Assembly (NCBI GenBank): GCA_030832695.1
Contig: JAURIP010000100.1
Span: forward strand, 1 to 6,046
DNA from: Sediminibacterium sp.
GTDB taxonomy: Bacteria; Bacteroidota; Bacteroidia; Chitinophagales; Chitinophagaceae
Length of the DNA stretch: 6,046 bases
Reading direction: 5' to 3'
Position numbers and translations under genes: made by a program. The notes under the pieces are model-generated. The model searched no databases and was not told the origin of the DNA. It was given only the letters and a program-made list of their open reading frames with translations. Below, piece after piece: positions 1 to 5,085 of this stretch. Each line of letters begins with the position of its first letter. Positions within the stretch are counted from its first letter, which is position 1.

Positions 1-1188
1 TTCAAAGAAATTAATTTAATCAGAGATAAAAATTACAAAACCAACGCACTACAATTAACGAAACAAAACCAAGTTGGCAAAATCACTATTGATTGGTCCC
101 GCAGTGCGAATAGTAATTTTCATGCGTATGTTGAACTTTATGAAATGAGTCCAGAATTTGTGGTTCAAAATAAATTAGCAGAAATTCCTGAATCTAAATT
201 TGATAGCATTAGTTCCGTTTGGTATATATCCTGTAACATTTACAACCAACGAAGAGAAAGTATTTTCAAGAAAACTATTTTACTGAGCATGATGCCCACT
301 AGAAGTATTGGCATGGGTTATGCCATTGGTATACCCGCGAGCACGCCTAACTTTATTTTCAAAGCGATTCAAAAAGGAGTCAGTCTTGTTAAGCCGAATA
401 TTGATGACATGGAATACATCGAAGCAAAAGTGCCTGCAGCCTATGCCACCGACAATTTTTGGATGCCTTTTTTACACAATGCAAATAGAATACAATTTGA
501 CACCAGTAAACCTTTTATAAGTTATAACAACGACAATGGCCTTCAATTATTAAGAATGCCTCCTGCGCAGATAAATAAAATTAACCAAAAAGATAAATCA
601 ATAACTAACCCATATTTCGACATCATCCAGGTTATTAAAAAAAGACTAGGTAGTACTAAAGACGAGTATTACCATGTTTTGCAGCCTTTAAGAGATGTGA
701 ATCGTGATTTGGATTATACTATTGTCGCTTATCTTGAATTAAATTTAAGCCCCAATGAATCCGAAGCAAGCCAGTCACCGATTCTTTTTTTACCAGGCAA
801 TATGCACACCATATTTTTAGAACAAGATAGCATCGGTTCCTTTAGTGTAGCCGAAACCGTTGTAGAAAAAGATAAATATTTCAACTTGAATGAAATATTT
901 AATGGTTTCGATAGCACTAAAAAATATAATATTGGTACGTTGTATGAAAAAAGGAAAATTATTTCCGCTAAATCAATCGAAGGAAATTTTAAAACATACA
1001 AGTTTAAAATATTAATTAATTACGCAAATAATTTAAAAACTATTTTCATTAATGATAAAATGGTCATGGTGGCAGAAGGGCGAAACAAACCCTTTCAAAT
1101 GGTTACGGCTAATTCAGAAATAGATACAGAGATAAAAAACTTTTTATTACAGATGTCGTTTAGTGAAATTTTTCAAATGCCCTCCTAG
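1..1188 (+). CDS. Hypothetical protein, 5'-truncated by the window edge
   Basis: The reading frame is open from base 1 to the TAG at 1186-1188, giving 395 residues. The first in-frame ATG (145) is therefore probably internal and the true start lies outside the window. I do not recognise the family. The visible protein is soluble-looking, with no convincing membrane segment and many Asn, Ile, Lys and Phe residues. Near residues 95-115 it has a small-residue-rich stretch (SMMPTRSIGMGYAIGIP) and near residue 265 a proline/leucine patch (ILFLPGN). No nucleotide-binding, protease or sugar-binding motif stands out. Any signal peptide would be in the missing N-terminus. It ends 12 bases before the ExoIII gene, so the two are probably co-transcribed, but ExoIII is a poor guide to its function. 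That it is coding is well supported by the long open frame; its role is unknown. Confidence 0.85.
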   Translation, partial: FKEINLIRDKNYKTNALQLTKQNQVGKITIDWSRSANSNFHAYVELYEMSPEFVVQNKLAEIPESKFDSISSVWYISCNIYNQRRESIFKKTILLSMMPTRSIGMGYAIGIPASTPNFIFKAIQKGVSLVKPNIDDMEYIEAKVPAAYATDNFWMPFLHNANRIQFDTSKPFISYNNDNGLQLLRMPPAQINKINQKDKSITNPYFDIIQVIKKRLGSTKDEYYHVLQPLRDVNRDLDYTIVAYLELNLSPNESEASQSPILFLPGNMHTIFLEQDSIGSFSVAETVVEKDKYFNLNEIFNGFDSTKKYNIGTLYEKRKIISAKSIEGNFKTYKFKILINYANNLKTIFINDKMVMVAEGRNKPFQMVTANSEIDTEIKNFLLQMSFSEIFQMPS

Positions 1189-1200
1189 GCTTTAAATACA

Positions 1201-1971
1201 ATGATGAGAATAGTAAGTTATAATGTGAATGGTATTCGTGCAGCAATTAAAAAGGGGCTCATTGATTGGTTGATTGAATACCCTGTTGATATTTTTTGCG
1301 TACAGGAAACAAAAGCGAATCAAGAAGATGTTGATTTATCCCTATTTACGGCATTAGGCTATCATGTGTCATGGTACTCAGCACAAAAAAAAGGTTATAG
1401 CGGCGTGGCTATTTTTAGTAAAATAAAACCAGATAAAGTTACTTTTGGAAATGGCTATACCCTAAGCGATTTCGAAGGCAGGGTGGTTCGCGTGGATTTG
1501 GGTGACCTAACCATTATCAATGCTTATTTCCCGTCAGGCACTAGTGGAGATGAAAGACAAACCTACAAATACCAATGGTTGGATGAAATGCATCTTTGGT
1601 TACAGCAATTAAGAAAAGAAAGACCCCATATTATTTTAGCAGGCGATTATAATATCGCCTATCGCGATATTGATATTCATGATCCCAAAGGAAATAAAAA
1701 ATCATCTGGTTTTTTGCCTGAAGAAAAACAGTGGATGGAATCCTTTTTAGCAGCGGGCTGGATAGATAGCTTCAGAAAAATAAATCCTACTACCCTTGGC
1801 GCTTATTCTTGGTGGAGCCAACGCTTTCCAACTGTACGCCTGCAAAACAAAGGTTGGCGTATTGATTATTTATGTACCACTGATGCTATAGCAGATCGCA
1901 TCAGTGACGCAACCATCTTGCCTTTAGTAAAACACAGCGATCACTGTCCAATTGTACTTGACCTAAAATAA
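1201..1971 (+). CDS. xth: Exodeoxyribonuclease III (AP endonuclease family)
   Basis: This 256-residue protein is a full-length member of the ExoIII/AP endonuclease family (endonuclease/exonuclease/phosphatase fold). The family cuts DNA 5' of abasic sites and digests 3' ends during base-excision repair in the cytoplasm, using a divalent metal. Signature blocks appear in order: SYNVNGIR (residues 6-13), QET with metal-binding E36, NAYFPSG with Y109, GDYNIA with D149 and N151, YSWWS (202-206), GWRIDY (218-223) and the C-terminal KHSDHCP with the catalytic D247-H248 pair. All expected active-site residues are present. The start could be the ATG at 1201 or the adjacent ATG at 1204; family members usually begin M-(K/R)-I, which favours 1204 slightly. 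There is no Shine-Dalgarno sequence, as is usual in Bacteroidota. It sits between the unrecognised gene (12-base gap) and the DUF4286-like gene (7-base gap) and has no visible promoter of its own. Confidence 0.97.
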   Translation: MMRIVSYNVNGIRAAIKKGLIDWLIEYPVDIFCVQETKANQEDVDLSLFTALGYHVSWYSAQKKGYSGVAIFSKIKPDKVTFGNGYTLSDFEGRVVRVDLGDLTIINAYFPSGTSGDERQTYKYQWLDEMHLWLQQLRKERPHIILAGDYNIAYRDIDIHDPKGNKKSSGFLPEEKQWMESFLAAGWIDSFRKINPTTLGAYSWWSQRFPTVRLQNKGWRIDYLCTTDAIADRISDATILPLVKHSDHCPIVLDLK

Positions 1972-1978
1972 GATTAAC

Positions 1979-2281
1979 ATGCATGTTTGTAATATTAGCT
2001 TTCAATTAAACCCCACTATTCAATCCTCATGGCTCCTATGGATGAAAACAACTTTCATAGGGGAACTCATGGCTACGGGTTGTTTTAATGACCATAAATT
2101 TTATCAGTTAGAAGTGCCGGAGGATCAAAACCCTACCTTCACTTTACAACTATATGCAGACAATAAAGTGCAGTTAAATAGGTATCATACACAGTTTGCT
2201 GACACCCTTATACTACAACTAAACAACAAATGGGGTGAGCAATGCTTGTATTTTAGCACAAATATGCAAATTGTGAATTGA
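1979..2281 (+). CDS. DUF4286-like small protein
   Basis: A 100-residue protein with no signal peptide or membrane segment. It resembles the DUF4286 family, small cytoplasmic proteins of unknown function found mainly in Bacteroidota. The matching pattern, recalled from the family rather than searched, is a beta strand at the N-terminus (CNISFQL), then a W-x-x-W-M-K helix (residues 18-23), the block MATGCF (31-36), a strand with F-Y-x-L-E (41-45), a second strand TLQLYA (55-60) and an RYHTQFA-type helix (69-75). The layout suggests a small ferredoxin-like or dimeric alpha/beta-barrel fold, which is inference. The start lies in the overlapping string ATGCATG, and only the first ATG is in this frame. 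It follows ExoIII by 7 bases, so it is very likely co-transcribed with it. No intrinsic terminator with a T-tract follows the stop codon. Confidence 0.82.
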   Translation: MHVCNISFQLNPTIQSSWLLWMKTTFIGELMATGCFNDHKFYQLEVPEDQNPTFTLQLYADNKVQLNRYHTQFADTLILQLNNKWGEQCLYFSTNMQIVN

Positions 2282-2340
2282 ATGTGGATATATTAAATGG
2301 CCGAAAACCGCTACAGGCCTATATTACAGCAAATACATGT

Positions 2341-2444
2341 TTGAAACTCAATGACAGCAAGGTTTTAGGTGTTTGGATTTGTTTTGTAAAAACAGTTAAT
2401 TAAAGACGATTTTGGATGAAAACCTTGCTATTTAAGGGTTTCAA
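2341..2444. repeat. Long imperfect inverted repeat upstream of HU
   Basis: The 11-base arm AGCAAGGTTTT (2356-2366) is perfectly inverted as AAAACCTTGCT (2419-2429). A second pair, TTGAAAC (2341-2347) and GTTTCAA (2438-2444), lies outside it at exactly the same distance, 8 bases, on both sides. The arms therefore align over 26 positions with about 20 matches, around a 52-base centre. The centre holds a small hairpin (GTTTT/AAAAC, 2381-2393) and the palindrome TTAATTAA (2396-2403). No T-tract follows on either strand, so it is not an ordinary terminator. It could be a structured RNA at the end of the upstream transcript, a protein-binding region before the HU promoter, or the relic of a small mobile element. 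The sequence alone does not decide. Confidence 0.6.
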
Positions 2445-2478
2445 GGGTAATGTTAAAATAAAAAAAACCAAAAAAATA

Positions 2479-2509
2479 TTGTTGAAACTGATAAAACCCA
2501 ATAAATTTG
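2479..2509 (+). promoter_or_regulatory. Predicted HU promoter (Bacteroidota type)
   Basis: TAAATTTG at 2502-2509 matches the Bacteroidota -7 consensus TAnnTTTG exactly. Upstream, the string TTGTTG (2479-2484) supplies a -33 TTG at either 17 or 20 bases spacing, both within the accepted range. A poly-A-rich tract just before it (2455-2476) resembles an UP element. Transcription would begin near 2515, leaving a leader of about 30 A/T-rich bases before the HU start codon, with no Shine-Dalgarno sequence. Confidence 0.7.
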
Positions 2510-2544
2510 TTACATCGTTTTAAATAACTATAAAAAACACATCT

Positions 2545-2814
2545 ATGAACAAAGCAGAATTGATCGCTCACATTGCTGACAATGCAGAGATCGCAAAAAC
2601 ACAAGCTAACGCAGCATTAGACGCTTTTATTGAAGCAGTTACAAAAGCTTTAAAGAAAGGCGATAAAGTAACTTTAGTTGGATTCGGTACTTTCTCAGTT
2701 TCTAAGCGTGCAGCTCGTATGGGCCGTAACCCTCAAACTGGTGCAGCTATTAAAATCAAAGCTAAGAAAGTTGCAAAATTCAAAGCTGGTAAAGAATTAA
2801 GCGGAAAATTGTAG
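2545..2814 (+). CDS. hup: DNA-binding protein HU
   Basis: An 89-residue protein of the HU/IHF family, at the usual length of about 90 residues. HU dimers bend and wrap DNA with little sequence preference and organise the nucleoid. The N-terminal helical dimerisation region covers residues 1-40. The family signature follows: LVGFGTF at 44-50, then the DNA-binding beta arm with GRNPQTG (60-66), in which P63 is the intercalating proline at the arm tip. The Lys/Arg-rich strand [15 protein letters not shown] (69-83) closes the domain. Codon use and base composition are slightly richer in GC than the flanks, as expected for a highly expressed gene. It stands alone, with its own promoter upstream and hairpin terminator downstream. 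The sequence fits HU better than IHF because there is no partner-type gene or IHF-specific extension. Symbol by family only; the genome may hold several paralogues. Confidence 0.97.
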   Translation: MNKAELIAHIADNAEIAKTQANAALDAFIEAVTKALKKGDKVTLVGFGTFSVSKRAARMGRNPQTGAAIKIKAKKVAKFKAGKELSGKL

Positions 2815-2857
2815 TTCTACAGCCCAAAAGGCAGTAAACTAGCTATTTTTTGAAATT

Positions 2858-2896
2858 AAACCCCTCGGATATCCATATATTCAAGGGGTTTTTTTA
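2858..2896 (+). terminator. Intrinsic terminator of HU
   Basis: AAACCCCT (2858-2865) pairs with AGGGGTTT (2884-2891) to form an 8-base stem, and the T-tract runs from 2889 to 2895. The 18-base loop contains the palindrome GGATATCC (2867-2874). It lies about 45 bases after the HU stop codon. Its T-tract runs into the predicted -7 box of the THX gene. Confidence 0.85.
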
Positions 2897-2902
2897 CTTT
2901 TG
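2895..2902 (+). promoter_or_regulatory. Predicted THX -7 promoter element
   Basis: TACTTTTG is an exact match to the Bacteroidota -7 box TAnnTTTG. The first T is the last base of the HU terminator T-tract. The start of transcription would fall near 2909, giving a leader of about 27 bases before the THX start codon. No good TTG is visible at the -33 position, which falls inside the terminator loop and stem, so the upstream half is weak or absent. Confidence 0.55.
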
Positions 2903-2935
2903 TAGCCATTCACTTAATTTAAACACATTATTACC

Positions 2936-3070
2936 ATGGGAAGAGGAGATAAAAAAACAGCTAAAGGAAAAAGATTTCAAGGTTCTTTTGGCAAGAGCAG
3001 ACCACATAAAGTTGCTACTAAAGGAAAAAAAGCAGCAGCAACAGTAGACGCTACTAAAGCAAGTGCTTAA
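2936..3070 (+). CDS. 30S ribosomal protein THX
   Basis: A 44-residue, strongly basic protein beginning MGRGDKKTAKGKRFQGSFGK. This is the THX (Thx/S31-like) family, first known from the Thermus 30S subunit, where the small peptide sits in the head and stabilises packing of 16S rRNA. The family hallmarks are the start MG-(R/K)-GDKK, the G-K-(R/I)-x-x-G-S-(F/Y)-G block at residues 11-19 and the following S-R-P-H (21-24). The C-terminus is an Ala/Lys/Thr-rich tail (residues 25-44) that is probably disordered. The gene has a -7 box upstream, no Shine-Dalgarno sequence, and a long terminator hairpin downstream, so it appears to be a one-gene unit between HU and the small membrane protein. It is short enough to be missed by length-filtered gene calling. 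A longer open frame at 2850-3047 overlaps it but is spurious. Confidence 0.93.
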   Translation: MGRGDKKTAKGKRFQGSFGKSRPHKVATKGKKAAATVDATKASA

Positions 3071-3087
3071 TTCAATCTGATAAATGC

Positions 3088-3140
3088 TCCCTCAACTATT
3101 CCAATGAATCATTGATACAAGAATAATTGAGGGATTTTTT
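3088..3140 (+). terminator. Intrinsic terminator of THX with nested hairpin
   Basis: TCCCTCAA (3088-3095) pairs with TTGAGGGA (3127-3134). After one mismatch the stem continues as TATTC (3097-3101) with GAATA (3121-3125). A smaller hairpin, CAATG/CATTG (3102-3106 and 3110-3114), sits in the loop. Six T residues follow (3135-3140). The hairpin starts 17 bases after the THX stop codon. This is a strong terminator and separates THX from the next gene. Confidence 0.9.
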
Positions 3141-3177
3141 ATTTGGGAATCCATTTAATCATTAAGAATAGTTTGAT

Positions 3178-3381
3178 ATGAAATCGTTACGGATTTTATT
3201 CTTTTTAAGTTTAATATCATTGCAATCCATTGCGCAATGTTCTATTTGTACTAAAACTGCTGCACAAATTGGAGAAGAAGGTGGCAAAGGTTTCAACGCG
3301 GGTATACTTTACCTAGCAGCGATGCCATTTGGCATTGCAGGTTTTATCGCCTACAAGTGGTGGAAAAGTCAACAGCAATAA
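3178..3381 (+). CDS. Small exported membrane protein with CxxC motif
   Basis: A 67-residue protein. Residues 1-19 look like a signal peptide: Lys and Arg at the N-terminus, a hydrophobic core (ILFFLSLISL) and a plausible signal-peptidase I site after SIA. The mature part begins near QCSICTK, with C21 and C24 forming a CxxC motif. A Gly/Glu-rich linker (EEGGKGFNAG, 33-42) leads to one membrane segment (about 43-59) and a basic, Trp-rich end (KWWKSQQQ). The predicted layout is therefore CxxC outside the cytoplasm with the C-terminus inside. The residue before C21 is Gln, so this is not a standard lipobox. Similar short CxxC proteins with a GxNxGIxYLxxxP-type pattern occur in Bacteroidota, from memory, but I know of no assigned function. 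A redox or metal/haem-binding role is only a guess. It lies between the THX terminator and the methyltransferase gene (60 bases downstream). No clear TAnnTTTG box precedes it. Confidence 0.8.
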   Translation: MKSLRILFFLSLISLQSIAQCSICTKTAAQIGEEGGKGFNAGILYLAAMPFGIAGFIAYKWWKSQQQ

Positions 3382-3441
3382 TCCCCACATATCATTTTGA
3401 TCTGGTTTTAAAATTAACTGGGCAAATATAAATATTGCGAT

Positions 3442-4170
3442 ATGAAATTAATTGAAGCTATAAAGCTTTTGCATAGAGCTTATAAATATAGTAAAAGTGA
3501 CAAGGGCGAAATCAACTATATAAAATCAGCTATCAAAAAAGGAGATACCGTTTTTGATATTGGGGCACACAAAGCAGGTTACTTGTACTTTATTTTAAAA
3601 CAAGTAGGTGCGCAAGGAAAAGTGGTTGGCTTTGAGCCTCAAACTTTTTTATTTCAATATTTAACAAAAATTAAAGCACTCTTTCGTTGGGAGAATGTAA
3701 ATATTGAAAATCTCGCTTTATCTAATAGCACTGGCCATCAACGCTTATACTTCCCATTAGCATCTGCAGGTAAAACAAGTTCGCCTGGCGCTACTATTGT
3801 GCAACATGAAAATGATGCTGCATTCACTGCTACTGAGGAAGTGGCTATTGCTACATTAGATGAATACTGCACGCATCACCAAATTATTCCTAATTTTTTA
3901 AAAGTGGATGTAGAAGGCAACGAATTAAATGTTTTTAAAGGAGGGATTAATACGCTTACAAAATATAGGCCTAAAATAATTGTGGAAATTGAAGCAAGAC
4001 ATATTGGTGAAGCGCAGGTTGTAGCAACGATACAATTTTTAACGTCGTTGGGCTACCAGGGTAAATTTGTTTACGGCAACGCATTAGTTCCAGTGGCCGA
4101 ATTTAGTTTTGAAAAATATCAAGACGTAAAAAATAAAGCGGACTATTGCAATAATTTTATTTTCGAATAG
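3442..4170 (+). CDS. FkbM family SAM-dependent methyltransferase
   Basis: A 242-residue protein with the Rossmann-like methyltransferase core of the FkbM family (Methyltransf_21). Members O-methylate sugars and other small acceptors, often in surface glycan or natural-product pathways. The SAM-binding motif I is VFDIGAHKAGY (37-47), followed by the acidic strand end GFEPQ (63-67), where E65 should contact the SAM ribose. The family-typical tail is also present: ATLDEYC (137-143), FLKVDVEGNELNVFKGG (152-168) and IIVEIEARH (179-187). The N-terminal 30 residues form a basic helix. There is no signal peptide or membrane segment, so it should be cytoplasmic. It has a 60-base, A/T-rich leader without a clear promoter and converges on the MeaB gene with 3 bases between stop codons. 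The acceptor cannot be read from the sequence. The glycosyltransferase on the opposite strand makes a glycan substrate possible but not shown. Confidence 0.93.
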   Translation: MKLIEAIKLLHRAYKYSKSDKGEINYIKSAIKKGDTVFDIGAHKAGYLYFILKQVGAQGKVVGFEPQTFLFQYLTKIKALFRWENVNIENLALSNSTGHQRLYFPLASAGKTSSPGATIVQHENDAAFTATEEVAIATLDEYCTHHQIIPNFLKVDVEGNELNVFKGGINTLTKYRPKIIVEIEARHIGEAQVVATIQFLTSLGYQGKFVYGNALVPVAEFSFEKYQDVKNKADYCNNFIFE

Positions 4171-4173
4171 CAA

Positions 4174-5076
4174 CTAATTAAAAATTTGTGCGAATTTAAA
4201 AATATTAAAATTCTTCTTAGCGCTTTCTTCTTCTAATTTGGCTTTCACTAAATCCCGATCCACTTGACTCATTTTAATGGCAGCGATTAATTGCAACACT
4301 TTAGCGAAAAGCATTTCTTTTTTCTGTGCACCATTATGTACTGCTAACTGATGTGTATGAATGACAGCCAATAATTCGGGAATTCCTTCTTTTTCAGTAG
4401 CAATAGTTCCTACCACTTCAAGCAGATTTGTGGCTGGTGCATTTTCTCTAATCATTTGTTTTAAATGATTGATAAAAACTTCCGCATTAGGTCGGTCACA
4501 CTTATTCACAACAAAAACATCCGCTATTTCCATTAATCCAGACTTCATCATCTGCACTTCATCACCTGCATCGGGCACTAATACAACCACTGTGGTATCT
4601 GCCAATGAAGCTATTTCGATTTCCGATTGCCCTACACCCACTGTTTCTATGATGATATAGTCAAAACCTACCGATTGCATTAATGTAGTTAAAGAGAGCA
4701 TCGCACTATTTAGGCCCCCAAGATGCCCCCTTGAAGCAAGTGATCTAATGTATACCTGAGGATGTAAATACCAATCTTTCATACGAATCCGATCACCTAA
4801 AATTGCCCCCTGATGAAATGGAGAGGAGGGATCAACAGTCAATACTGCTACTTTTTTTGCATCATTTACCCAAGTAGCAATTAGCGCATTTATTAAAGTG
4901 CTTTTACCTGCACCTGGAGGGCCTGTAATTCCAATGATAGGTGTAGACTGAGGGAGTAAACTTTGTAAAAATTGTGCCGCGTCAGCTGTATTATTTTCAA
5001 TTTGAGAAACTGCCTTAGCGAGTAATAAAAAATCGCCCTCCGCTACCCCCTTATATATTTTTTCGAATTGTATCAT
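4174..5076 (-). CDS. meaB: MeaB/ArgK-type GTPase, methylmalonyl-CoA mutase chaperone
   Basis: A 300-residue G3E-family P-loop GTPase. MeaB proteins bind B12-dependent methylmalonyl-CoA mutase, gate cofactor loading and protect the mutase from inactivation; the older name 'LAO/AO transport ATPase' (ArgK) is misleading. The G motifs are all present: Walker A GPPGAGKST (52-60), VDPSSP (81-86), GDRIRM (94-99), ETVGVGQSE (144-152) and the base-recognition motif NKCD (191-194). The segment PDAGDEVQMMKSG (168-180) fits the switch III region of MeaB, with Q175 and K178 the likely functional residues (inference). An N-terminal helical part precedes the G domain and a C-terminal helical part (about 250-300) should form the dimer arm. 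At 300 residues it is somewhat shorter than well-studied members of about 330. It starts 9 bases after the glycosyltransferase gene, suggesting co-transcription. The mutase genes are not in the window. Confidence 0.96.
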   Translation of the reverse strand: MIQFEKIYKGVAEGDFLLLAKAVSQIENNTADAAQFLQSLLPQSTPIIGITGPPGAGKSTLINALIATWVNDAKKVAVLTVDPSSPFHQGAILGDRIRMKDWYLHPQVYIRSLASRGHLGGLNSAMLSLTTLMQSVGFDYIIIETVGVGQSEIEIASLADTTVVVLVPDAGDEVQMMKSGLMEIADVFVVNKCDRPNAEVFINHLKQMIRENAPATNLLEVVGTIATEKEGIPELLAVIHTHQLAVHNGAQKKEMLFAKVLQLIAAIKMSQVDRDLVKAKLEEESAKKNFNIFKFAQIFN

Positions 5077-5085
5077 TCAAATTTA

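Larger units (their letters stand above)
2282..2544. other. Non-coding stretch before HU
   Basis: This 263-base gap is the largest in the window. It carries the inverted repeat at 2341-2444, then an A-rich tract (about 2455-2476) and the HU promoter. I see no convincing small gene in it on either strand. A short GGCC/GGCC pair (2299-2302 and 2316-2319) is too weak to call a hairpin. Confidence 0.6.

Noticed and set aside
308..520. Plus-strand open frame of 70 codons inside the first gene
   Set aside because: Shifted frame within a continuous coding sequence; no domain or start context supports it.
729..1001. Minus-strand open frame of 90 codons inside the first gene
   Set aside because: It is antisense to a long open coding frame, rich in residues expected from a reversed A/T-rich coding strand, and has no motif or promoter.
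2850..3047. Open frame of 65 codons on the plus strand after HU
   Set aside because: It starts inside the HU terminator hairpin and overlaps THX out of frame. The THX frame has clear family motifs; this one has none.
3165..3177. TAGTTTG string before the small CxxC protein as a -7 box
   Set aside because: It has one spacer base rather than two, and lies 3 bases from the start codon.
4192..4213. A/T-only inverted repeat near the convergent gene ends as a bidirectional terminator
   Set aside because: The stem is six mostly A/T pairs with a long loop and lies in MeaB coding sequence; too weak to call.
4469..4660. Plus-strand open frame of 63 codons within MeaB
   Set aside because: Antisense to the conserved G motifs of MeaB. 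The Ser/Thr-rich translation is a by-product of the other strand.
5078..5085. Minus-strand TAAATTTG match to the -7 box directly before the MeaB start
   Set aside because: It abuts the start codon with one base between, so transcription would start at or inside the coding region, and there is no TTG at a fitting -33 distance. Most likely a chance match in A/T-rich DNA.
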